64,000 bases of DNA, from positions 186,001-250,000 of the forward strand of contig JBAOIL010000037.1 in assembly GCA_037044975.1 (NCBI GenBank), written 5' to 3'. The stretch's first letter is position 1, and each line of letters begins with the position of its first letter. This document shows, piece by piece, positions 23,101-31,484 of the stretch. The position numbers were made by a program, and so were the translations under genes. Under the pieces are notes generated by a model, which worked only from the letters and a program-made list of their open reading frames with translations, made no database searches and had not been told where the DNA came from. The stretch comes from JADLHS01 sp020848635 (GTDB lineage: Bacteria > Verrucomicrobiota > Verrucomicrobiia > Limisphaerales > JADLHS01).

Positions 23101-23652
23101 GTCTTGCCCGCATGTTGCGAGAGATCGAAGTCGAACTGCTTCCATTTATCCGTTGCCTGATGCTCCCGCATCAATTCGCGCTCGGTGCCGTCGGCGGTCA
23201 GGTAGCAGGAGAAAGTGGAGCCGTCACTCTTGTCGGGCACGCCCGCGTCCGGCCCCATGACGATCGCGAACGAGAGCTTGATAGGCGTGGTGCGTGGCAA
23301 CGCCAGTTCATATTCCGCCCACGTCCGACCCGGCGGCACGCGCCACGGCGAGTGGATCAACAGCGCCTCTTTGCCAAAGACACGCCCCCACGGTTTGTAG
23401 GAAACGCCGGTGCGCTCATCGGCGTGACCCACCCACGATACCGGCATCAGCTTCGGGCTTGCCGCCGTAGGACTGCCAACCCACCTGATACAACCCGATG
23501 TCGGTAATGGCCGTTTCGCCGGCGGGCAACGGCACGACCAGGTTCGTCACCCCGACAGCGAACGCCACGCCGCTCGCCCCGAGGACCAGCAGGCCGGCCA
23601 TCGCCGCCAGAAGCACCACGCGTGACCCAAGAGTTTGCATACAGTATTTCAT
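20112..23652 (-). CDS. Very large secreted protein, possible DUF5696/GH-like barrel with beta-sandwich domains (three frameshifts)
   Basis: The start at 23652 gives a signal peptide (SRVVLLAAMAGLLVLGASGVAF). Frames break near 23452-23455 (extra base), 23069-23073 (missing C) and 22015-22017 (extra A in a T run on the plus strand). The repaired product is 1179 residues. The N-terminal 150 residues look like an NPCBM-type carbohydrate-binding module. The centre holds ENYIDLYPDAPSYD and LDVHTCVPPW followed by GGEDHTP and a Trp/Tyr-rich stretch, like the TIM-barrel core of DUF5696 proteins related to GH101, but I cannot confirm this. The C-terminal third is beta-rich. I do not recognise a characterised homologue. 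It is the most upstream gene of the leftward hydrolase group. Confidence 0.6.
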
Positions 23653-23785
23653 GGAACTTTCCTGCCCGCGGATGAAACCATTACGCGGCGGGCCTCCGGG
23701 ATACAAGATTTCTTCGGGAACATGTTCTAAAAATCCGACCGGCGCGCGCTGCGCATTGGAGTGCGGCGACTGGTCGCTGCTTTGC

Positions 23786-23843
23786 CAATCCCAAAGGGAT
23801 TGCGTCCTCCAGCCCAAGGTTGCGAGGAACGAGCTACCCTGGG
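23786..23843 (+). repeat. 58-nt palindrome-containing repeat, copy 1
   Basis: It begins with the 17-nt palindrome CAATCCC-aaa-GGGATTG and continues through GGTTGCGAGGAACGAGCTAC to CCTGGG. The same 58-nt layout, with about 80 percent identity by eye, occurs on the opposite strand at 25556-25613 beyond the transposase. The two copies therefore form long inverted repeats around the mobile element. Just upstream (23758-23785) there is another GC-rich inverted segment, GGCGACTGGTCGCTGC. Palindromic repeats of this kind behave as REP-like elements. Confidence 0.75.
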
Positions 23844-23863
23844 AAATCATCGAAAGGGATTCT

Positions 23864-23936
23864 CAACCCCGACGGGGTTGTGTCAAACCTCGCGCGCGTT
23901 GGTGCAAGCGAATCGGCCACAACCCCGCTGGGGTTG
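23864..23936. repeat. Two further 17-nt palindromes of the CAAYCCC-N3-GGGRTTG family
   Basis: Both have seven-base arms. The first is CAACCCC-gac-GGGGTTG at 23864-23880 and the second is CAACCCC-gct-GGGGTTG at 23920-23936. With the copies at 23786-23802 and 25597-25613 this makes four members in the window, all within 2 kb of the IS110 transposase. Variation is confined to the three-base loop and to the compensated Y/R pair in the arms, so base pairing appears to be preserved. Confidence 0.8.
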
Positions 23937-23965
23937 GGGGACATCTCGGTCGCTGATATGTGCGC

Positions 23966-24033
23966 CAAAGTTATTCAGCCGGGGGCGAGGAGAGGCTCCA
24001 CCAGCTCCCCGCAGCCGCCGGTGAATAACTTTG
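23966..24033 (+). ncRNA. Strong hairpin upstream of the IS110 transposase; candidate part of a bridge RNA
   Basis: A perfect 12-base inverted repeat (CAAAGTTATTCA and TGAATAACTTTG) closes a 68-nt segment, and an inner CCGG pair extends the stem. It lies 216-283 nt upstream of the transposase ATG. IS110-group elements encode a structured bridge RNA in the non-coding DNA next to the transposase, usually on the 5' side, so this is a candidate component. The element boundary is unknown, and a plain flanking hairpin is possible. Confidence 0.35.
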
Positions 24034-24248
24034 CCGCGACAAAATTTGCGGCTGGGGATAAGTATGACTCTGGCCGCATCGCCCCGCGCCGGAGACGGTC
24101 CTCGGTCGCTTACCTTACGAAGGTCCAGCTCAGAACATCGCCCGGCGTGGCGGCTCGGTCCCAAACGTCTGAGAGAACAACACCCTGCGAGGGTCATGAT
24201 ATCAGCACGACGCGCGACCAGCCGACGATGCGCAGAAAGGTAAAACAG

Positions 24249-25500
24249 ATGAATACTTCCTTCGCGCAACATACCCACTACGTTGGCCTGGACTGGGCCA
24301 AGGATCATCACGAAGTCGTCCTGCTGGATCGCGCCGGCACGATCGTCGCGGACTTCGTTTTCCAGCATGACGCGACCGGTTGGGCCGAATTCCGGAAGCA
24401 CGTGCAACCGTATCCCTCGGTGGCGGTGACGGTGGAAACCAGTCAAGGGGCGGCGGTGGCCGAGTTGGTGGCCAGCCAAGTGACGGTGTATCCGGTGCAT
24501 CCCAAAGCCGCCAAGGAGTATCGCAAACGGCAGGCGCCCAGCGGAAACAAGACGGACTTCGTGGATGCCTGGAGTCTGGCCGATGCCTTGCGGCTGGATG
24601 GGCACGCGGTGGCGGGCGTTGAGTGCGCAGGATCCGCTGGTGGCGGAGTTGCGGTTGTTGTGCCGGGATGAAGTGGAGTTGATCACCCAGCGCACGGCGT
24701 TGGTCAACCAGTTGCAAGCGGCCCTCTATGAGTATTATCCCGCGGCGCTGGAGGCCTTTGATGATTGGACGCAGCCCTTTACGTGGGCCTTTGTGCAGGC
24801 CTTTCCGACGCCGCAGGAGTTGGTCAACGCCACGGTTCATCGGCGGCGGGTGTTTTTGCACACGCACAAGTTGTGGCGGCCGGACACGGCCAAACGGCGG
24901 CTGGAAATCTTTGCCCGGGCCGATCAGTTCTGCGGAGCCGAAGCGGTGACGCGGGCCAAGAGTTTGCTGGCGCTGAGTCTGGCGGCGGTCTTGACGACGT
25001 TGGAAGCGCGGTTGACGGCGTATCGGGCGGAGATTGAGAAACGGTTTGCCGAGCATCCCGATCACGACGTGTTCGGGAGTCTGCCGGGCGCGGGCGACAA
25101 ACTGGCGCCGCGGCTGTTGAGCGAGTTCGGTTCGGATCGGGACCAGTATCCCGCCGCTCAGAACGTGCAATGCGTGGCCGGGACGGCCCCGGTGAGTTAT
25201 AGCAGCGGCCAGATCAAGCGCGCGAAGATCCGGTGGCATTGTGACCGGCACTTCCGCCACACGGTGCATCTGTGGGCGGATTGCAGCCGGAAAGTTTGCG
25301 CGTGGGCGCAGGCCTATTACCAGGCGCACCGGACCAAAGGCCAGTCCCATGCCTGTGCGTTACGCTGCCTGGCGCAGCGCTGGCTGAAGATCCTCTGGCG
25401 GATGTGGCAGGAGCGCCAACCGTATGATGAAAACCGGCACGCCCTGAACCAGCAACGGCACGGCTCCTGGGTCTTGCAACTCCAACCAAAAGAAGCTTAA
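24249..25500 (+). CDS. IS110-family transposase (one frameshift)
   Basis: The start ATG is at 24249. An extra G near 24608 (GCGGTGG for GCGTGG) breaks the frame; repair gives 416 residues. The N-terminal RuvC-like DEDD domain is visible in YVGLDWAKDHH (first Asp), VTVETSQG (Glu) and NKTDFVDAWSLADALR (Asp pair). The C-terminal Tnp_20 domain has GSLPGAGDKLAPRLLSEFG and GTAPVSYSSGQ, with the Ser expected to be the recombination nucleophile. As sequenced the protein would be truncated after the DEDD domain. It may be active if the frameshift is a sequencing error. Confidence 0.9.
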
Positions 25501-25555
25501 TTGCCATGCGAACAAAACGCTCCAAAGTGAAGGTTCCAACACAGAGAACTTCTGA

Positions 25556-25613
25556 CCCGGGGTAGCTCCTTCGTCGCAACCCCGGGCTTTGAGCCGCAAT
25601 CCCGTTGGGATTG
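25556..25613 (-). repeat. 58-nt palindrome-containing repeat, copy 2 (inverted)
   Basis: Reading on the minus strand it starts CAATCCC-aac-GGGATTG and ends CTACCCCGGG. It matches the copy at 23786-23843 in length and layout, so the transposase gene is bracketed by inverted copies. The palindrome part occupies 25597-25613. Confidence 0.75.
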
Positions 25614-25698
25614 GTCGCAAACCAGCCCGAGGCTGTTGGAGTCACAAAACTTTTTTGTTCGGTTTGGCACGGCGGCGGGTCTTTACTGGTGATTGAAC

Positions 25699-27454
25699 AT
25701 GACGGACAACCAGGACTTGCTCGCTGAATACCGCCGGAACGGCTCGGACGCCGCCTTTCGCGAACTGGTCGGCCGTTATGTTGACCTGGTCTATTCCACA
25801 GCGTTCCGGCTGGTCGAGGGAGACACGCATCGAGCGGAAGATGTGACGCAAACCGTCTTTGTGGACCTGGCCCACAAGGCGCGGACGCTGTCCCCCGAAG
25901 TCCGACTCGGCGGCTGGTTGCATCGGCACACGTGGTTTGTGACCGCCAACACCCTGCGCGGCGAACGCCGTCGCCAAGCTCGCGAAAGGCAGGCCGTGGA
26001 AATGAATACACTGCAAAACCACTCCGAGGCGGAGTTCTCCCAGGTCGCGCCGCTGCTCGACGAAGCCATCAATGAACTAGAGGAAGCGGATCGCACGGCC
26101 ATCCTGCTCCGCTTCTTTGAGCAGCAGGATTTCCGCGCGGTCGGTCAGGCACTGGGCAGCAACGAAGACGCGGCGCGCATGAGAGTGACGCGCGCCTTGG
26201 AGAAATTGGAGGAGTTCCTGAAGCGCCGGGGGGTCACGACGAGCGCCGCCAGCCTCGGCGTAGTGCTCACGGCCAACGCCATCCAAGCCGCGCCTGTGGG
26301 CTTGGCAATAACGATCTCAACCGCCGCTGCGCTGGCCGGAACAACCATCGCCGCGGCCGCAACCGCAACTACTGTGAAAGCCGTTGCCATGACCACCCTG
26401 CAAAAGACCATCATGCGTACTGACACTCGTTGCCGCCGTTGGTTTCGGAATCTACAAGTCTCGCAAATTCTTCCTTGTGCCATCCACTGCCACCATTCCG
26501 ACCATTGCTGACGACACTCCCGAACCTTTCCGTCCCGCCACACTCGAAACCGCACCAAGCCAACTTGCTGAGCTACGACATCCCCCCAGTAATCCCCAGC
26601 CTTCCATAACAGCGCGCGAACTTTATGAACGCGCACAAAATCACCTCAGGGAAAAGCGGTACGACGAGGCGCTGGCAGACATGACAAAATCCGTTGAACT
26701 CCTTGATCAAGGCGTCGGTCGCTGGAAATGGTTCACCGATGTCTATTTCAGCCGGTCTGGTCTCTTTGCGGACAGAAAGGACTATGCTCGCGCCGTCGCC
26801 GACCTGACACGGATGCTGGAGTTCGAGCCGAAGCGTTACGCGCCGCGATTCAACCGCGCATGCTACTTCACTGAGTTAGGCCAGACCGATGCAGCCATCG
26901 GCGACTACACGGCCATCGTGGACGATCCTGACACCGACTTTTCGAGGCATGGGCAACCAAAAGAAAAGTGTTTGGCGAGTGCTTACGAATATCGCGGTCT
27001 AGTTTTTCAAGGCAGGATGGAATACGAGAAAGCTGTGGCGGATTTCACTGAGTCTCTGCGCATGGACCCGTCAGGAGGGGATGGCATGATCGTCTATTGG
27101 CGTCGAGGCTTGCTGTACCAGAGATTACAACAAATCGACAAGGCACTTGAGGACGCAAACCAGCTTTCACAATGGGCCCTGCAGTGGGCCATTGCGTCCG
27201 ACAGCAAGGAGTCCGATCGCGACCGGGCGCTAACCGCTGCGCGTTTTGGCAGTGAGATATTCAAACATCAGCAACCGTATCAACTGGAAGTTCTCGCCGC
27301 GTTGCAAGCGAAAGTTGGTGATTTCCCCGAGGCCGTGGACTACCAACAGCGCACGATCACGCTACTCACCCCGGCTACCGAAGATCAGAGAACTGCCATG
27401 CAGGCGCGCCTTGATCTCTATAAAGCGGGCAAGCCACTCGCGAGTAAGCCCTGA
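25699..27454 (+). CDS. ECF-type RNA polymerase sigma factor fused to membrane helices and TPR domain (one frameshift)
   Basis: The start ATG is at 25699. Residues 1-165 are an ECF sigma factor: region 2 is seen as FRELVGRYVDLVYSTAFRLV and DVTQTVFVDLA, and region 4 as LLRFFEQQDFRAVGQALG with a helix-turn-helix. A long Ala/Thr-rich hydrophobic segment follows, then MTTLQKTI, where the frame breaks near 26413-26418. The adjacent frame continues as LTLVAAVGFGIYKSRKFF, a membrane helix, and then TPR-like helices (residues about 300-560). The repaired length is 584 residues. Sigma factors with this tail are recurrent in Verrucomicrobiota; the tail is thought to tie them to the membrane. No anti-sigma gene is adjacent. 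Its target genes are unknown. Confidence 0.8.
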
Positions 27455-27831
27455 TTCGCGCAGGAACTGAAACGGGTCTGTCCGGAGTAATGACACAAAT
27501 GCGGATTCGTTTCCGCTGCGGAACTGTGAGTGGTCAGTGGCGCGAGCGTCGTTCAACCTCAAACACTCTGGAAGGCCTCGCGCAGGAGTTGGATATTCTT
27601 GATATTTGCCGGGACTTGGTCGGTGGGCAACATCGTCAACGCGTCGGCCTTGGCGATGCGCCAGTAGCCGAATCCCTGCGGCTGCCGTCTCCTGGGCGAT
27701 CAACCTGCTGATGCAGAGCTCGGAGCGCGAATGGTTCCGCGAGGCGAAATCCCGAGCCTGGCCAAGCCAGCGTCCAGAGTGCGGTGCCGGGTCAACTCCA
27801 CCGGCGGCACTTGCTCCGCTGCCGTCCGGAG
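27455..27831. other. Gene-free stretch with a possible coding remnant on the minus strand
   Basis: 377 nt lie between the sigma factor and the GH44 gene. On the minus strand a 42-codon segment ending at a stop (27559-27687) reads like true protein: GFGYWRIAKADALTMLP, then VPANIKNIQLLREAF. A stop codon closes the frame just upstream, and no start fits. It may be the end of a decayed gene. I do not recognise the family. Confidence 0.35.
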
Positions 27832-30159
27832 CTATGGCAGCCAATGGGCGCGATAGAAACGCGCGGCGTTGGTGGCGGGAAGGGAGATTTGCACCGAGGC
27901 CGTTGCGAGGGTGTTGGTTTGAACCGGCGTCCAGTTCGCTAAGTCGGGGCTGGTGAGAATTGCGTATCGCTGCGCGGCCAGCCCCTCGAGCCGGAAATTA
28001 AAGTTTCCCCCCGCCGCGCCCAGTGCGCGCAGGGCGGGCGGCGCTCCACCCGGCACGACAAACAGAGTGATGCTCTGCGCGGGCAACACGGTGCTGAACG
28101 CAGCGCCGGTAAACGCAATGTCACTCAGGTGCGCAATCGTGTTGGCGGCGGTCAACTGCCAGACTTGGGCCAGGCCGGCGGGCAGGAAGTTGGTGAGCGT
28201 GACGGTCACCGGCGTATTGCTGCCGAGCGGTTTGTTGATGGCCATGAGGGTCAGCGCGCCATCAGCGGAGCGTTGGGCGGCAAAGCTGGCAAGGTGGTCC
28301 GGGTTCGGGCCGCCCGCGAAGACGCTGAGGTCGCCGAACGTGGATTGGTTGCCGTCGTAGTTGCGATACATTTTCATCGCCTTGAACGTGGGGGTGCTGG
28401 ACGCGGGGGTGGTCCAACGGGTCGCCAGATCCAGGCCTTCCCGCCCGAAAATCCCGAGAAGGTCGGCCTGCGCGGTCGCGCCGTTGATGTGGTCTTCGGC
28501 GCCCCAGTTGTATTCCGTGATGCCGATCTGGGTGCCGGGATAGGACGTCGCAACCCAATCGCGCATCCGGGGAATGAGTTTGATAACGCTGCTGATCCAC
28601 GACTGGTCCACGTAATTCGGATCCCAGAGGGCGCGCGTGGAGCGGTTGCGCGCGACCTGGGTGTTGGTGGAAACATCGCTGGTGAATTCATTTGCCCCCT
28701 GCGGATAGATGTGGAGCGTAAAGACGTCAAGCAGGCGGCGGCCGTTGGTGAGTTCATATTGCCGGGCCTGGTCCAGCAACCAAGGGGCGTAATCCAAGCC
28801 GCCATTGGCGGCGCGATCGGGGAAGCTGGCCGGATTCCAATTGCCATGGTCGTCCGCCCATTGCCAGTCGTAACCGCTGTAGAGATAACCGGGCCAGCCC
28901 CATTCCTCCGGCGCGAGCAGGAGGGCGTGCGGGTCCACGGCCTTCACCTTCGCACCGTAGTCGAACAGCTTGTCGCGAATTTCCTGCATCGGCGCACCAC
29001 CGGGATGCACGTCACGATGCGTCGAGTGCCAAAGCGCGTATTCGTTGTCCATGCAGTAATAGCGCACGCCGCCGTTGGTCGCGAGCCCCCAGGTGTTGGT
29101 CAGGTGCCGCACCCAAGCCTGTTGAAAAGCCGAGTTGGTCAGGTAATTCGCGTCGTTCGGATCGTTCCAGGTAATCGGCGCCGGGTTGGTTGCACTGAGC
29201 CCGTTTCCCGAATCCGGGTTCCATTGCCAGTCGTTGCCGGTCTGCGGTCCGTACTTGGCGATGGAGTAACTCCAGAGCTTGCTGCGACTCGGACCCAGCT
29301 TGGGCATCCAGCCAAGCATGGGAAGGGTGAGCACCGGAGCCGCCCCGCCAGCCTTGGAGGAAGTAATGAAACTGTCGGCCTCAGCGCCGGGGGTGGAACT
29401 GGAGAAGCCAATGCTCTGGAAATACCAGTCGTTGGCTTTGTTGTCGGCGTTCAACTGCCAGTTATAACGGGTCGTGGAGTTGCCGCCCCAGCGGTTGAGC
29501 GGAGCATTCAGTTCGCTGAGCTGGTTCGCCGATGCAAACGCGACGCCATAAATGAGTGGGTTAATGGGACGGGGATTGAGGGCGGCGTTGACGGTGATTA
29601 CGACCGGCCCGCTGGTACCGGGAACGGAATTGCTGCTGACGAGGGCGAGGTCGTCCACGAAGAAAGTGGGAAGAACTGTACCGGTAACATCCTGAATTGA
29701 AAACCGGGTGAAATTCAACTTATTGTCGGCGCCCAACGAGGCGAGCGATAAAGTGACCTGACGCCAAGTGTTGGCAATCAAAGTCGGCAGGTTGAGCGAA
29801 GGTTGCGCGGTAGTGCCCAATTCCGCATAAATCTTAAGCTGCTGTCCGCCCGCCGTTCCACCATGCACCCAGAAGGTCAGGTCGGAGTAAGCACTGGTGT
29901 CAATGTCGTCGTGGTGAAGGGACAACGCGCCCCATGCGGAAAGGTTGACACTGATGGCCTTTGCGCCGGAATGGATCTGGCTGCTGCCGTTGAAATCTCG
30001 CGCGGCACTCCAACTCCAATCCTCCCAGCCGTTTTGGAGCGAGTCGGTGTAAACGGCTTGGTCGGATTGAGCGGCCAACCGGACCGCAGTGACCGCCAGA
30101 AATAGACCGGCGCATCGCCAACCTAGAGGAATTCTACTCCGCGTGAAGGGCTTCAACAT
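27832..30159 (-). CDS. Secreted GH44 endoglucanase/xyloglucanase-type enzyme
   Basis: The ATG at 30159 gives a signal peptide (CAGLFLAVTAVRLAAQ) and 775 residues; the frame extends to 30291 but adds no signal. The N-terminal 180 residues are a carbohydrate-binding beta-sandwich with a DSLQNGWEDWSWS start. The catalytic domain has RWGGNSTTRYNW (about 223-234), the acid/base region CMDNEYALWHSTH (about 369-381), and the nucleophile region GITEYNWGAEDHING (about 548-562), which are conserved features of GH44. The C-terminal 80 residues form an Ig-like module. GH44 enzymes cut beta-1,4-glucan and xyloglucan. The gene is leftward and monocistronic as far as can be seen. Confidence 0.88.
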   Translation of the reverse strand: MLKPFTRSRIPLGWRCAGLFLAVTAVRLAAQSDQAVYTDSLQNGWEDWSWSAARDFNGSSQIHSGAKAISVNLSAWGALSLHHDDIDTSAYSDLTFWVHGGTAGGQQLKIYAELGTTAQPSLNLPTLIANTWRQVTLSLASLGADNKLNFTRFSIQDVTGTVLPTFFVDDLALVSSNSVPGTSGPVVITVNAALNPRPINPLIYGVAFASANQLSELNAPLNRWGGNSTTRYNWQLNADNKANDWYFQSIGFSSSTPGAEADSFITSSKAGGAAPVLTLPMLGWMPKLGPSRSKLWSYSIAKYGPQTGNDWQWNPDSGNGLSATNPAPITWNDPNDANYLTNSAFQQAWVRHLTNTWGLATNGGVRYYCMDNEYALWHSTHRDVHPGGAPMQEIRDKLFDYGAKVKAVDPHALLLAPEEWGWPGYLYSGYDWQWADDHGNWNPASFPDRAANGGLDYAPWLLDQARQYELTNGRRLLDVFTLHIYPQGANEFTSDVSTNTQVARNRSTRALWDPNYVDQSWISSVIKLIPRMRDWVATSYPGTQIGITEYNWGAEDHINGATAQADLLGIFGREGLDLATRWTTPASSTPTFKAMKMYRNYDGNQSTFGDLSVFAGGPNPDHLASFAAQRSADGALTLMAINKPLGSNTPVTVTLTNFLPAGLAQVWQLTAANTIAHLSDIAFTGAAFSTVLPAQSITLFVVPGGAPPALRALGAAGGNFNFRLEGLAAQRYAILTSPDLANWTPVQTNTLATASVQISLPATNAARFYRAHWLP

Positions 30160-30327
30160 CGTCCAAGTCTTCCATATGCAACCCGGTCGCGCCATCATGG
30201 GTTTTGAGGACAACCCCGGGCGGATGGGGTCAGGCAATTTCGCCATCGGCCGAGAACCTTGGGGCCGATTGGCAAGGCGGACAGGCATCAACCATTCCTC
30301 CGAAGTTACGCCCGACCTTGAGTTCGC

Positions 30328-30564
30328 TTAACGTTGGTCGGCCCGGTCCCGCCAATTCCGCTGCACCGGTGGAAGTCCGTAATGGAAGCCCTGCTCGTCC
30401 TCGTAGCCCAGCGGCGCGATTGCGTTCAGCACGGCTTCCCAAATAACGGCGGCGGACGCAAGCAGACTCAGTCGGTCGCGGGGTGGCAGGTTGAGGTTAC
30501 TATCGGACGATGCAAAGGCTTTGGGCAGGACGCCCGGATCAAGTATGCGACTGACGATACTCAT
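30328..30564 (-). CDS. Small conserved-looking hypothetical protein
   Basis: 78 residues without a signal peptide. The sequence is balanced and protein-like, with LPPRDRLSLLASAAVIWEA and the segment GYEDEQGFHYG, and lacks the Arg/Ser-rich look of out-of-frame reading. A plausible promoter (30583-30613) points at its ATG, 18 nt from the -10, which supports real expression. Function unknown; I do not recognise a family. Confidence 0.5.
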   Translation of the reverse strand: MSIVSRILDPGVLPKAFASSDSNLNLPPRDRLSLLASAAVIWEAVLNAIAPLGYEDEQGFHYGLPPVQRNWRDRADQR

Positions 30565-30582
30565 GCCTTAATTCTGCCCGCC

Positions 30583-30613
30583 TTTACAAGTCGCGCTCGC
30601 CCTATTTTGTCAA
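30583..30613 (-). promoter_or_regulatory. Putative promoter for the small gene at 30328-30564
   Basis: On the minus strand a perfect TTGACA (30608-30613) is followed after 19 nt by TGTAAA (30583-30588); an 18-nt spacing to TTGTAA is also possible. The start codon at 30564 is 18 nt beyond the -10. Confidence 0.5.
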
Positions 30614-30975
30614 CCTCTCCGCCGGACTTGTGCAGCTTCACGACCGGTTCACCGGCAACGTCCACACCGCCGACAGAAGATGGACTTCGGTTCACCACGT
30701 TTTGACTTGCCCCGACGTGGGGCTTTGTGGGATTGCTGAGCCGGCATTCGCGACGCCGCTAATAATGATCGCCATCACACCCAAAGTTCCCCTCGGATGA
30801 ACCACCCCAGGGTACACGCCGACGGGTTGAATCTCCGAACCGCCCGCAGACCGTGGCATCCTCCAGCAACGACTGAGATAGCCTTCGCCCTACCCTTTCC
30901 CGGAATGGGCGAAGTGAGACCAAACCATGGTCACACCCCGGTCTGAATCATTTCCCGCAGTCAACGACAGCGGGA
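30614..30975. other. Gene-free stretch
   Basis: 362 nt with no supported ORF, repeat or RNA gene. Short ORFs here are arginine/proline-rich and look like chance readings. No terminator was recognised for the small gene downstream of it on the minus strand. Confidence 0.4.
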
Positions 30976-31167
30976 TCAGTCCGCCAAGGCCGCCCGAAGC
31001 CCCACCGCGGCGCGCAGCCGGACTTCCTCGGGGCTGGCGCAACGGTAAACGGCTTTGAGACATACCGGGCAAACCCGGATATCCGTTTCGCCCGCCGGAG
31101 GAAGTTTCTCCCAGTCGCCGGGACATTCACCACTTTCAATTTGCTCACAACCAAGAATGCGCGTCAT
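30976..31167 (-). CDS. Small CxxC protein, hypothetical
   Basis: 63 residues from the ATG at 31167; the frame extends to 31401 but the extra N-terminus is arginine-rich and unlikely. It contains Cys residues at CEQ, GECPGDW and VCPVCLKAVYRCA, so a small zinc or redox site is likely (C-x2-C plus two more Cys). I do not recognise the family. Confidence 0.5.
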   Translation of the reverse strand: MTRILGCEQIESGECPGDWEKLPPAGETDIRVCPVCLKAVYRCASPEEVRLRAAVGLRAALAD

Positions 31168-31484
31168 GGAATGCAAATTGGCGCGAAATCGGGAAACGTC
31201 AAGCCGTCGCCGACGCGCCGACGCTGGCGCAGGGCGGTGCGCAACGGGCCGCCAAACCGCGACGCGACTGCACGGGAATCTCGGCGCCACTTTGGACATT
31301 GCCGAGTTGTATGCTATTTTTTCTCGGCTGACGTAGACGTAAGTGTTGGTTGACGGTGTCAATGAAAGGAAAGTCAATGATACGGCAATTAGTAGATACA
31401 CCCACGCCAGCCATTTCTGCTTCCTCCGCGACGAGATTGGAATTCATAACGACGCATCCGGCTTCACTCTAATTCAGCGAAAGA
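31168..31484. other. Gene-free stretch
   Basis: 317 nt between two leftward genes. A short weak stem (GCCGAG and CTCGGC around 31301-31328, with a T-rich loop) is the only structure I see. It does not carry a convincing promoter or terminator. Confidence 0.35.

Larger units (their letters stand above)
23937..25555 (+). mobile_element. IS110-family insertion sequence (boundaries approximate)
   Basis: The core is the transposase gene at 24249-25500. IS110 elements lack terminal inverted repeats, so the ends cannot be read directly. I set the limits at the palindromic repeats on each side, which gives about 310 nt of 5' non-coding DNA and only 55 nt of 3' DNA. An upstream segment with a CCCTGCGAGGG palindrome at 24182-24194 may be part of the left end or another REP copy. 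The orientation matches a left-end non-coding RNA layout. Confidence 0.5.

Noticed and set aside
23786..23936. CRISPR array
   Set aside because: Palindromes are short, unevenly spaced and lack constant-length spacers; no cas gene is present.
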